From Aphis gossypii (lineage: Eukaryota; Arthropoda; Insecta; Hemiptera; Aphididae): DNA of 64,000 bases. The stretch spans positions 33,315,213-33,379,212 of the forward strand of contig NC_065531.1 in assembly GCF_020184175.1 (NCBI RefSeq), written 5' to 3'. Positions 14,401 through 29,400 of the stretch are shown one piece after another. The notes under the pieces were generated by a model. That model searched no databases, was not told the DNA's origin, and saw only the letters and a program-made list of their open reading frames with translations. Each line of letters opens with the position of its first letter. Within the stretch, counting starts at the first letter, position 1. Both the position numbers and the translations under genes were made by a program.

Positions 14401-17400
14401 GCTGTGAATTTCTTTCTTGAGCTTTGTTGGCAGCCATACTAGCTAGTTCGTGCATATTGACATATGTTGGTTGAATATACTCTAAACAAAATACATAAAA
14501 CTATAAATTATAAAATATCAAGTGTATACTTTACGAGTTAATAAATAATTATAACTAAATTTAAAATTATTATTGAAATGAAAATTTAAGAATTTAATTT
14601 CAAAATTAACATAATTACATTTTTTTTATAACTTATTTAAATTATTAAAAGCCACTAATTTAGTATAAAACTGTATGATAATTATATTATTCATTATGAA
14701 ATTATTACTTGAAAGTCACTTTAACCAAAAAAGTTTGAATTATCTATATTCAAACCCAACCAATAGATATATGAATTACTGCTCTTAAAATAAGCAATAC
14801 AAAACATTATAAAATCTATATATTAATCGTTAAGTTTTGAGTTTAAAAAATTATGATTCAGTAATGTTAGGCATTTGCCTTTTAATTTTATATTGTATTA
14901 TGCTCAAAATTACGATCTATTAAGTACTAGAAAAGTAGAAAAATAAAAAAATATTTCTAATGAACACTGTATACAATTATAGCTCCAAAACTTTTATTCC
15001 GATATACATAAAAAAAGATTGTATGATTTACTGTACAACCAACAAATTTTCCTATATCTATTCTCTATCTAAAAATAAATACCTTAATTTAATAATTACA
15101 CATTTACAATAAATGTAGAAATTATTATATAACTAACTAGGCATAAAATATATAAAACTGAAGAATAGTAAAATTATTTTTAAAATGAAAGTAATATTCT
15201 AAAAAAAATGTCTTCTTCCCTAAAAAATTTAACACAAAAAAGTGTGATTATAAAAAATATTTTTTTTTACCAACCAATTGTTTTTAGTGAGGTTGGTTTA
15301 TAACTTTTGTGCATATCTCTGGACGGGACATCAGGGACATGAGCATAATCGTCTTGTGGTGAGACAACGGGAGTTTTATCAATAGAAGAAGAATCAGGTT
15401 GAAATGTGTACGCGCTAAGGGCTGGTCGTAGATGGTGAGCACCACCTGAAATAGTGTGTGGTCTTGCATCATTCATAATGGCTGACGCAGCACGTTCAAA
15501 TTGTAATGTTTCCTGAGCATTGGGCCATGTTCCACATCCACCTTCAGAACTAGCAAATGGAGTAGAAGGTGTACTGCTTCCAGCACTGCTACTATTGGAA
15601 TCAGACGAGTTAGGAGCCTAAGAATAATAATAAATTAAAATAAAATAAATTATGAAACAATAATATTAAAATTGTATGTAGTTGATCTATAAAACATATT
15701 ACAAGAGTCAAATTCAATAATCTTTCGTTAGGCACTTACCTTTGAATATGATTGTTGTTTTGTATATATTGTGTCTTGGGATGTAAACCCTGAATCATGA
15801 GATGAAGCACTGCATAATCTACTAGGAGGTAAAGGCCCTTTGTAACGTAGCTCATTTGATACTGGCTAAATTACCACACACACAAACACACATACAAAAA
15901 AAAAACATGCCAAAATAACTACATATAAAAAAACAATAAAATATATATACTTCTATTTCTCAAATTGCATATACTAGAGTACAAAGAGTAGAAATAAAAA
16001 TACTAATACCAAATACTATAGATAATAACCTATACTCTATAGTATTTGCTAATACTAAAAAAATACAACTTGTGTTCAATTTGTTTTTTAAACTACTTCA
16101 GTAGGTACCATTTGAGTACTTATTTTAAATTATTTAGCTTGAAAAATTTCAATGACAGATTTTAGTTTCTTAAAGTAGAAGATCCACTTGATTTATAAAA
16201 TGTGGCAAACAGTATTTTTTGATCATTCATATTTTCCTATTATTCATCAAATTATTATAACTAATGCTTGAAAAATAAATTATTAACTTACCTAGTTTAA
16301 AAACAAAAATTTAAGTATAAAAAAAAATGGTATATTAGTTATAAGTTTGCATTAAATATTGCATTATTGCATTAATTTTAAATGATAATATATAGTTATG
16401 CTTTAATTTAAGATTTATATATTCAATTGCATTACCTAAAGCTATAAAAATTATAAATAATACTTAATACAACTGTGCAAATTAATTAATAAAAACACAA
16501 TGATGTTATTCATGTCAATACATAAGAAAAAACTCATGCCATTGTACGTATTTTTTTTTTGTCAATCAATCTATCTAAATCAATACCTGAAGCAATGAGC
16601 GGCTCCAGTATTGATGGCTCGGTGAATGTGTACTGCCGCTAGACCAGCTGTTTATTGAATTGATGGAACACATACTGGATTTACGTGAACCCAACGAACT
16701 GGGACTACTTGGGGGTGTTTGGTGTGTCCATGACATTTCACTACCTTTATAGTCGACCAGCACCTAATAAATATAAATGTATTAAAACCTTATAAATATA
16801 TATACATATTTAACTGTTAAGGGAATTAGAAATAAGTTAGTAATGATATGTATTGTAACCGAAAGTAGAGGTATTAGGTATTAAGGACAAGCCATGTATA
16901 TCGACGATTTAACTATAGTTTTTAAACTATATATATTATAAAATTCGATACAAAATTAAACTGAAAGTACTACATTATTGCCAAAGGCCAAATACCATAT
17001 ACGAAGTTTAATTTTATTAATTATTAACGGACAATTATTTGACATTATGAATTTTCAATTTCTTCTTTTCTTAAACATTTTATATACTAACACTTTTCAA
17101 ATTTTTTTTTATGGCTGAATTATTACAATTAAAATTAATTAATAATATTGATGTTCTAAAATTTTTACTTTAAAATTAAACTCAATGCGTTAAAAAAACG
17201 ATTCTGAACGGAGATTGTCCACAAATATAATATAAATAAGTGATATACTATGATATATGTTTTTACTATTAAATTTATTTATTTTACTATATTAGTATAA
17301 CGGTTAGTTGATTTTATTTATAAATATACCTTACTAGAGTGAATAGGTTCATTGGTATAAATTGGTAATCAATAAATTCAACTAATATTATACTAATATA

Positions 17401-20400
17401 TACTAATATCAACTCGTATTGATTTGAAAATGATTATAAAATTATACGTTTATACTAACAGATGTTAACTTTCCAATCAAATAATACTCAACTATCCTTT
17501 TGTAGTGTTTTTACAATGCAAATTAAAGGGAACAATTTTAAAATTACCCTTTGAAGAAGCTAATACTAATTTTTAAATTTATAAGATCAAAGCGAGGCTA
17601 TTATATAAGAATGTTGGAAACTTTCTTTTTGTTCTTAAAACACATAACAGTAGAACAAATTCCTTGCATTACTGTGAGGCTAAAAATCGAAATAGTTAGC
17701 TACCTCTATTCTAAGTAAAAATGATAATTTTAAATTTCAATAGAATAAACTATTAAATTATAATTTAAATGTAATTTAACTAATTTGTCTTCGAATTAAA
17801 TAAACTAACATAATATTGCAATTAAATACATGAATGTAGAGTTGAAATAATAAATCAATGATATACTATATACTTATATTTACCTGTTCACTAGCTGGAG
17901 GTAAAGAGTATGGATCAGTGGTGTGTGCTTCTAATTTATCCATAACTTCTTGTAAATGGGATAATTCCATAAGCATGGCCACTTCTTCTTCCTAATTATA
18001 AATTATATTACACAATTAAGTTTAAATTGTTCTACTTTTTCTGTTATAAACAATTTAAAAAAAATGTATTGAACTTACGATGACTGGTTTCAAAATTGTT
18101 ACGAAAATACAATATCTACTTCGTTCTTCGATTAATGCTTCACGAACAGCTCTCTTTTCTGTTTCTTCTAATACAGCTTTTCTATCAGAAACGTCTTGCA
18201 ATGCTTTGTGCAGTTCATTCATTTTAGCACCTTTGCGTGCTTTTTTTTGTAAGCGTAATGTATCCGTAGAACGCTTTTTTAATTCAGCTCTTGCTTTTTT
18301 ATACTCTAAAAAATTCATATTAATAATGAATTAAATAAATAATAAAAAAAGTTATTAGCCATAATACAATAAACAATAAACATATCACAGTTTAATATAT
18401 AATGTAAAAGAATATATAACTGCGATTAAAATTACATTTAAATACTTTTTTTTTTATTAATTTATTAACTTTAAATATGTTTTTATTATGAAAAGAAAAA
18501 AATTTGTCACTATTTATATCATAAAAGTTATTATATCTATGTACCTATGCCTACTATTATACTACACGTAACACGTATAATAAATATAGATCACATCACA
18601 GACATTTAACTAGGTATGTGATTAATAATTAGAAATAAGTAATAACTAATAAATTATTTTTAGAATAGGTATAAAAAGCATTTTATCGCCTTAATTTTTT
18701 TCTAATAATAAATAACACATAAGAAACACCTAAAAATAAAAAAATTAATCGTTCTATAGTTGGTTTAATTATAAATATTTAAGCTATGATTAACTTAAAA
18801 TATATTAATTATTTATTTTATCGAAAATAATATTACTAAATCAGTAAAAAATATTTAAGAAACTATCTAATAAGTTTTCAGAACTTTTTATTTAATTATA
18901 AAAATAGAAAAATATATTTTTTACAATTAAATTTATTTAAATTTCCAAGAATGACGATTATTGGTGGGAATTCTGGATGACTATTATAATATAACGTTTA
19001 TTTCTGTATATATTAAAGTGGGTAATATTGAAATAATAAATAGTTCTATAATCTATAAACCATGACATTCTTATTGTTTGCCTTGACTTCAGTGCATTAT
19101 GTGGCACTGTAGTGTCGTTTGTCGGTGCAAATTATTGTTATGCTTTGAACGCGACTAAGAAAGTGAGTGGGCATGGCCACAAGCCGAAAAAAATCATATC
19201 TAAATCTGTCATCTAACATTATGGAGATAAATAGCAGTAAGAGAAATTTTTTATTCTTGTCCTAGATACTACGGTCTGCGGGAATTGACAAAAGATGGGT
19301 GACATTGGACCTTTAAATACCCAAACACCTCTGTGTCAAATCTAACCAGAGCCAAGTGTGGTATAATATAACACATTTTATTTGACAGAGGATTAACTTT
19401 TTTACTCTATATAATATTAATATATTTCATATTTATCAAGTGTTATGGCAATTATGGTTTATGGTTGGTATATATAGAATTAAAATATATTTGTAACGTT
19501 GTAGATATATCATGAATTGAATATATATAGGTAGGTACAATAAATTTCATAATTTCTATTAAATATATTTGAGTACAATAGTAAATTATATCAGAATGCC
19601 GAGAATATGAGGGTAAGAAAAATCTAACATCACATACCTGTACTACTACAGATATAGAAAAATCTCTACTATACCTATATTGTGTAAAATAAATATCAAA
19701 AAACTTCTTCTTCAAAAAAACAAAATTTTTAAACTTAATTTAAATTAAGTATATTCCATTTATTGTTAACCAAAAAATACAATACTAAAACGGTTTAGGT
19801 AAATACATTTTATTTATTAATTTTTTTTTGTCTGTACAACAATAAAAAATTATATAATTTAAAAGCAAATGATAAAAAAGATATTTTACTAAAATTAATT
19901 TTAAAATCATAGACACAACTTTGATGCACTAATTTATTTTTAACATATTTCAACACATTGTTTTTCATCAACATTATAATTTATAGTATATAATAATAAT
20001 AATTAATTTGAATTTTTAATTACCATAATTTTGAAATATTTTAAGTATAACTCATTAATAATGTATAAGTACTTTGTACCATAAACGATATACATATAGT
20101 GTCATTACTGGTTTTATTTAAAATAATAGTTAAGTCCAATACATGTATTGAATGCAGTTTGAAAATGTTTTCTGAACTATTTTACTGATTGGTATAGATT
20201 TTATAGAATATATATTATAGATGTATATTAATTAATCCTAATAATGAATAAAATATAAATTATTTTAAAATAATATTTACATATTACGAAACCTAAATTA
20301 CATATTAGGTCTTCATTTTTCCCTACATTTTATACCTAATATGTTGGTAATGATTTTTAAAACAGACTCAAGAACAACTGATGAGAAAATAGAACGGTAT

Positions 20401-23400
20401 AGAGATTACATAATTGTAGAAATAGACTGTTTTTATAAATTATTTCCACAATCGTTGCATAACTATTTTTTAACCACAAACTGTTATACTTCTTAAATCA
20501 AATTGATAAATGATGTCAGTGCACTATTAATTTTCTCTCTTTAAATCACACAAACTACAAAGCATAAAAAAATTGCTTGTTTATCCTATCCAATTTTTTG
20601 TTGTTTAGCATTAATATTAGAGTGAATAGACCAATTATCAAATTTAAAAATGAGAATATTATTCGAGGCACCTCATAAGCTTTTATTGATATTTTAATTT
20701 TAAAGCAGATTATGAGCATTTAGTAATACTATGTAAATATTTGAATATTACAGCTATAGGTAATATTTTAGATAATTATAAATCAATTAAAAATTAAAAC
20801 ATCGATAAAAGTTTATGAAATACCCTAAATAATATTCTTACTTTTTATAATAGGACTATTTACTATTTATTCTAATATTATAACTATCAACATACAATTG
20901 GATCGTCTGAACGCAATTTTATTATCCTATGTTACGCGTCAGATAGAGAAAGAAAGAAAACAATATTATGCCAACATCCTTGACTATATTCATACTTAAT
21001 AGAATAAAATATTCGTGATGATTTAGTTTGTGTAAAAATACATGCACATAGGTATAATATAATCATTTATTTTATTTATTGAATTAAACATAGAAGTTTG
21101 CAAGTTGTAATATGTTTTCAACTTTAAAAATAAAGTTTAAAATATATATTTATGCCATATTGTTTAAATAAAATAAATTCTTTGATAGTATTTTAATTAT
21201 TTTTTTACAGATAATACCTCGCAATATTTCTATTACAAAAACAAGTTATATAATTCATATATTATACGATACATGGCATAATATAAATATTATAATGAGA
21301 ACAAATATCGATAAATTTCAATCAGTAGTCTCTATTTATATATAAATATATAGATAGATATAGATAAACACATATAATAATATATTGTATTTAACAAATA
21401 ACTATTGTTTGTCAATTCAAAATCGATTCGTCCAATTACAAACACGGTCACTTATTTTATGTTTTTTAGGTATTCACACTTTTCTTGAAAAATAAATATT
21501 ATATTTGGACTGTAGCATACCGCATACGATATTATACATACAATCACAAAATTATTACATTATTGGAAAATAAAGATTTTTATGAAAGTCATTTCATGTC
21601 TTTAAACATTTTACAGAAGAAAAAATAGATATTAACAGTCTACAAAGAGCTTCTGTGTAAAAAATCGATAAACTCCCTATTTAGTTGTCGTGTGAAATGT
21701 TTAACCAGACATGTGGTAATACGAATAGTATTATATACAGACTCGGTACGGAAAACAACGTTGCCGTGGCCGCAGCGTTTTGGTGCGAGCGTGGACCGAT
21801 ACGCCTACACCACGCGCCTCGCCAACGCACAGATGTCGGCGGGCAGCAATGCTACAACCGACAAAAATCGTCGCCTGTTTGTACGTGAGCGTTTGATGTT
21901 TTTTTTTTTAATGTATATTTTACTTTTCTAATATGCGTAATATGCTTATTTACCTCTTTTTATATTAGGCACGTGTCCTCGGTGCAAATTATAATGTTAT
22001 AATAATAACTAAAAAACATATATTATGTGTGTTGAATTAGATGTGCCAGGTATAACAAACTATTGCCAAACTAACTATTTTTATTTTTTCTGTATCTACT
22101 TTTACTTTCGGGAAAAGTTATAAATTCAGATTTTTGGTAATCTCCTACGTCAAATCAGACATAATATCAAAACACCTATTAAACATAATCAATTTAAAAA
22201 AAAACACTGTAAACAGAATACACTATATAATATATACAGGGTGATTCTTTTATCAAACAACACTCATTATTTCTAAAAGTATTCATGTTTTTGAAAATAT
22301 GTTTTTACATAGTTTCTAATTGTTAAAAAAACAACATTTTTATAAAAAAATTATATTTTTAAATATTTTTTATCCTTATAATTTTTTAAGTTTTTTACTT
22401 TTTTGAATGACAACATAGATTTTTAATTTCATATTCCAAAGCAGAATAATTTTCTGAGTAATTCGATACCTAAAAATCAAATTTAGGGTGAGTAGTTTAT
22501 GAGTTATACTTATTCAAAGTTTAGACAAGCGGAGTAGTGGACAAACATTTTGCGGGGTAACCCCGTACTACTCCACTCCGCGCAGCTAAACTTTAAATAC
22601 GTATAACTCATAAACTACTCACCCTAAATTTGATTTTTAGGTATCGAATTATCAATTACTCAGAAAATTATTCTGTTTTGGAATATGAAATTAAAAATCT
22701 ATGTTGTCATTCAAAAAAGTAAAAGACTTAAAAAATTATAAGGATAAAAAATATTTAAAAATATAATTTTTTTATAAAAACGTTGTTTTTTTAACAATTA
22801 GAAACTATGTAAAAAAATATTTTCAAAAAAATGAATGCTTTTGGAAATAATGAGTGTTGTTTGATAAAAAAATCACCCAGTATATAATATACTATTTTGT
22901 ATATCTGTGACATAACTTGATACGTAATACGTATAGGTATATTCAGTTTCTTCTGATAATAAAAATTATACTTGCAATTGTTACTTATAATAAGTACTAT
23001 GTTAATTGTTGCGAAATTAAAATTGTATTACATTTCCTTATGGCTGTTATCCAAAAATGGTATATCGAGAAGAAGGAAAAAAGCATTTAAATGCAAGTAT
23101 AAAAAATATTAATAAATAATAATTATATTCAGTGGCAATAATATGTTTGTTGTAAAGATAAGCATACTACTTGAGCTAGTGGAATCATATTTTTAAATTA
23201 TTAAGCAAAAACTAAAAATAATATATTACTTATTTAATTATTAATCAATAAAAATATTTTAAAAATAAGTACAGATAATCTCCCTAAAGTCAGAAGATTT
23301 CTCAAATCTTTTTCGTTTAATTTTAAGTATTGGGTCATAGTTAACATTCAATTTAATAAGTATTTATATACAATTCTATTGTACATGACCTTGACAGCCC

Positions 23401-26400
23401 TGCAGTGAACATCAGAATAAAGGTAATAGCACAATTTTAATAATTTTATCATCAAAATTTCCAACACTTTTAAATCTAGGCAAGTGTTTTGGATTTAAAC
23501 ATAAAATACATAATTATGACATATTTGATGAAGATACAACTAACATCTATTACACTACACCCGCATGTTAAATAAAACATGTAGGTTGGATTTTATTTTC
23601 CTTGCTTGTCAACTTAATTGATGACCTTATTTTATTCCTTGCTTAATCTAAAAAATCTTAAGGATGATACTCTTTTGGACAGTTGCAGCGTTGCATAGGT
23701 TTATTATTTCTGTTCTATAGTTTACTCAATACAGAGTAACTATCTTAATTAAAAGCTCTACTCGGAATCTGTTTTTTCAAATTTCTTATAATAAATTAAT
23801 TCATTACTTTAACAATCCTTTGTTAAGGAGAAAGAAGCGGATGAGTGCTTTAAAAGTACAATAATTTTATTATAAGATACATAATTTTTGGTTTTAAGTC
23901 TGGGAATTTTCAAAAGAAGTTCGTTAACCAAATAAAAAACCAACGCTGCTTAAAACATTCTTATAAAATATAACTATAACATTATATTTTACGAATTGTA
24001 TAATTGTATATTTATGTTTTGTACACACAATTACACTATACATAGTACCTATTTATGCTTGTAATAAATAATACAATAACATATAGGCGCGGGTTTAATA
24101 AAAATGTTTAAAAATGTAAAAAAAAAATCATACTCTGTAATGAACAATAATAGAATAATTTATGTAAATGGGAATGTTGGATTAGTATTTTATTCATTAT
24201 CGTTATAAGAAAGAAAACAATATGCTAGTTAGCTTTATTGACAGAAAAAAAAGTATACGTATTTTATCTGTGTCATAAAAATGTCTTCATATAAATGCAA
24301 ATTTATCTCAATTCTCAATAAACCACATATTCATCAGTAAACAATATATTTACAAGGCATACATGTTTACATTTTATTTTGATAAAATCGATTAGAAGTA
24401 GAAATATTATATAAGTTGATAAATGTAATTGTTCTAATGCTTTAAAAATGTAAGCAGAAATGTTTTATTTTATTTTATTGAACAAAAAAAAAAAAATCAT
24501 GACAAGTTATAAATTATAAGTATAATATGTTACAAAATATATTAATAAAATGTTTTATATTTATTAATCATTTTAAATGTCAATATAAAACAATTATATA
24601 CATTCATTATCAACGGAAAAACATATTATTGCGTATTTTTTTAAATTAAATTATTGAATGCTACGGTAACTAATAAGTAACAAACGTCGTTATTTGTCAA
24701 CTATAAAAAAAATTAGATATTTGTAGTGAATTTAAGGCTTATTAGTAGGTACCCAATTAATAGTTCATATTAGAATTAAGTACAACTTTACTATTAAAAA
24801 ATATGAGCAATATTTAAAATCGCATTCGCTTCGATTTACAATGACTATATTGACTGATGAGACTATTATAGCAATCTATTAAAATTTTATTTAACGTTTA
24901 GATGTTTTGGTTAAACTTAAAATTAAATTTTTCGAAGTAAAATCTTATAAACATTAAATATACTATTTATATAGATAATGAAAAAAATCACTCAAGAATT
25001 ATGTTTTTTTTTCAGTTATATTGTAGATGTTAAAGTGCAACTTTAAAATCACTATTCGATAATATATTATACATTATCGATCTGTAGAACATTTACGAAG
25101 AACATGTTTTTACTATATATTACACGTGATAAAAAAGAAACATCAATTTTAGTGTTCTCTAATAGGGAGTTTTCTCAGAAACGGAAATGATAATAAGTCA
25201 TGCTGTGTGTATGTATGGGACTCAAGATAATTAGATAATATTCTTCTCAATCATTTGTGTTATACTCATTAATTAATGGTTAATTAATAAAGTTTAAATA
25301 AATTGTTTATAAACACGATATAGAAAACGTGAAGCATTCGTTTTTTTATTGTTTGTTGCCAAACGTGATTACTGATTAATGTTTGAACCTTTTTTTACGC
25401 TAAAATTTAAATTCCTAATATTAGAACGATTTAAATATTTAATTCCTGAAGATATATGTATAAGATTTGATGATTAGTAAGTCGAGTAAAACGAGATAAT
25501 TATTTTCTTCTGAAAAAACTAAAAGTTACCAATTTATGTTGTTAAATTTATGTGAGGACTAAAGTTTTTATCTCATATGATTAATATCGTATAAATATAT
25601 AATAGGTATTAAGGTATTTTTAAAAATACAATCAAACGAAAAATATACACAATTATTAATACAATTGTTTAAGTTTATAAAAATCTCAAATGTTATCACA
25701 TAACTCGTTTTTACTTTTAATAAGAGATAAGAAATTTTACCAAAAAACATGTATTTTACGAATTTTTATCAGTAATATGCTCAAATATGCAAAAAAAAGT
25801 GATTTAAAATTGTAACTAACTTAAATAATTTATATTGCAGCATAACAATTAACATAATATAGTATAGTATATTAGAATAGTCTAATATAAAAAACATGGC
25901 ATTATACAAAGTAGGTGTATAGTGTATAGTGCAGTGGTTTTCAAATTGCAGGGAGCCGCGGTTTTTTCATAAATTACCGATTGCATTGAATTGTGATATA
26001 AGAAAATAAATTTATAATTAACTCAAAACAAATTTGTTCATCTAAAAAATGGTCATTGTGCCGAGAATTTTTTTTGAAGTTTACGGTGTGCCGTGTTTTA
26101 TAAAAGTTTGAAAACAACTGGTGTAGTGTATACCTACTATAAATTAATAATAGCTTATTTATTTACAACATTTCTTTTGGATTGGCTATTTATTTTTTCT
26201 ATAGTATAGGTACATACTACTGTACTTACTGTGTAGTACTGTATAATGTACTTATCTAATATACATTTTTACTTAAAATTTATAGCTTTATTATTAATGT
26301 AATTACAAACACTTCGTGTATTGCGTATAATTATTCATTATAATAATTTTAATATTTAATACAGAAAAATTTTTCTTATAGTTTATGTTATTTTAAATAA

Positions 26401-29400
26401 TTATCACATTTTTATAATATGTATGATATTCATCCAGCTTTTTGTATACAAACAATATAAGCTTTTTGTATATATTTTCATTAAATATTATTATACAGTT
26501 TAATAATCATATATTAAATAACTATAACAATAAATCGACAGATTTATAATTTAAATGTTTTACACTTAATTATAATTATTTATAATTCAATATTTGAGGA
26601 ACTATTTTTAGAGTTTTTAGGATATTATGTAGTTTTAATATTTTAAAAGAAAAATATTATTTTAAAAATGGGGAAATAACATTGAGTTTATTTACCTTTA
26701 GCGTGCTCTTTGTCTAGGTTGACAATAGTCTTCTTCCAATCTTCTAGTTTCTCTTGAAGCGGAACCACCAAACAGTCCATTATTGCGCTGCGAATTCAAT
26801 AAAAAACAAGTTAGTTTCGGTTACGTTCTAACTCCTGTCATATATGAAGCATACAAAATATTCGATTCAGACAGGGAGATAAAGTACTAATGGTTATTAT
26901 TAGAAAATCGGGTAAATTATAGTCAGACTACTTAGACTTATTTCTTATTTTAAGTATTAATATCAAATGTATATTATTTTAAATAATTCATGTCATACAT
27001 ATTTTCTTGATCGAATAACAACTTTGTTAGGTTTAAATAGTTCTAACAAATAAAAATATTAAAAATAAAAATAAAGAATACGATATAAAATAAATTTTGA
27101 TGAAAATATTAATCTATTTAAACACTAAATTATATTCAATTAAGTAGGTAGGTATATTTAATTAAATTAATATAGTTGCGATAGAAATACCTACATTAAT
27201 ATAGTAATTGTAAATATACAATAAGAATAGATGAATTTAGGAAAAATGTATTACATATTATTATTATTTATTTAACATCTACGTATTTTTTACATAGGTA
27301 ACAATTATACCTGCACCCAATAATAGAAGATTTAAAATGTGTATTCATGTTCGTATACAACGTGTGTTATTTTATAACTCATATTAGGGTATATTACCTT
27401 GAAAATGTTTTCATTCTAGCTTCAACTGCTCTATGACGAAGACACATTCTGGTCAATGCAGTTCCAATTTCTTTAGTAGCACCTATAAAAATTAAATTAA
27501 ATAGGATTTTATTTGTTTAGCAAAAATATTCGAGGAAATTAGATATAATGTTAAGAAGTGTGAAATTTTTTACTAAAACATATGTATTAATTTCATGCAT
27601 ATAGCAAACACGTCACTTAGTATATTTACCTATATATGTCACATAGGTACATATATTGTAAGTTATTGAACTGTATAACATATATCTGATATATTATGTA
27701 TAACTGTATAAGATACAATATTATAAAAGTACATAATAATATTCATTAAGTTAAATAAAAATTCCATCTGAATTAATAAAGTCGCAGCTCGCAGGATTGG
27801 ATTATGGTCATAATACTCATAATATAAGGGGGCTATTACTTTTGGTGAGTTCCTTTTACTCATTTTTTTGGGGTGTGTGGGGGGGGGGTAAATTGGAGAC
27901 ATTGTGGCCCCTTTCAACTTGTAGCTATAGCTAATTTAGCCACTCCTTCGAAGTGGATAGATCGATCCAGTCTTAGATAGCAGAGAAAATATTATGATTT
28001 TGAGACAATTTGAGTTACCTTATAAAACATGATTCTTTAAAGTTGGACAAATAAATTATAAAAAATATTAAACATAACATATTTTAGTTTCAATGAATGT
28101 ATATAAGAAGATAAGATAACTACTTAATTTAAATTTACTTTTACTCTTATACCATATAGGTACAACTTGGCGTATATATTATTTTATTTTCATATATCTA
28201 ATAATAATATTGAATGTATTTTATAATTTTAAAATAATGATAATAGGTTAGTATTAAAAGAATAAATAAGTATAGAAATTAAATGCATGTATACATCATA
28301 ATTATACACAGACTTTAATTTTGGTCATTATTCGACTTCACCTTTAATAACAACTTGAATTTATTAACATCAATATTTAACATTGATTTAAGTAAATTAA
28401 AAAAAAAAAAATTATTAAGTATTTCGATTAGATTAAGTTTTTAGATGCAACTAGGTTTTTTCTCGTATAAATGCATGTTAAAAAATGTGTTAATCATACA
28501 AAATAATATATAATATAACTTATTATGTAGTAATAGATTGTAAAAATTCTTAGAAAAAATAAAATAATATCATTAATAAATATTTGGTGAGCTAAAAGAT
28601 TAAGAATAACCAAGAGAGCGTCAAAATCATTTTTGGGGTAATGTTTATATATTTTTTTCGAAAATGAGCATCGTGCACATGCATAATTATTTTGAGGGTT
28701 GTTTGAAAATGCAATGGGGGATCCTGGTCATAAAATTCAGTATGAGGGTTAGAATCCCATATAAAATACCAACAGCCCTCAAATCGAGGGTGATTATATC
28801 TGGGGCTGAAACGACTGACTAACTCAAAAAGTTCGATAGTGAAATATTATAATGTTATTAGTAGTGCTTATCATTCAGTATAGGTAACGATCGTTCAAAT
28901 GGAAATCCTTTCCGGAAAGGAAACAATGCTGTTTACTGGACAGCATACCACTATTTGTTTATATTGTTGATGATTTGCTCTAATGGTTTGATTAAGCCAA
29001 AACTATTTTTTGTTATCCAACAAATAACTAAAATTATAATTTGACCTTTATTTCCTGATATATAAATAAATAAAATATATCATTTTAAATTTTGTCATGG
29101 AGATTAGTTATAGAGAAGAATATGAATAATATTCATAAGAGAATTTTAGAATAACAAAAAGCAACATATTAAGCATATAAAATAAATTATATAGGTATAA
29201 AATGGTTTTATATACTTATGTATCAGCAATAGATATATTATAACCTATCTAACTTAATTATTAAATAATTAAAAATGAAAACCAATTATTGAAATATTGT
29301 ACAAGTAAATTAATCGAGGAATTATAAAATTAATTTATAGTAAGACAAATCATTTATTTAGATGAAAATTAACAATTTATAAATCAACAATCTTTTTCTA

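Larger units (their letters stand above)
18306..26695 (-). other. mim intron 5 (8.4 kb)
   Basis: Long AT-rich intron between the fifth and sixth I-BAR exons. It contains the 644-bp foldback element, the 189-bp hAT-like element and an unexplained GC-rich island (all listed separately). A mildly GC-richer stretch near 19070-19370 has no clear open frame. No other exon was found. Confidence 0.7.
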
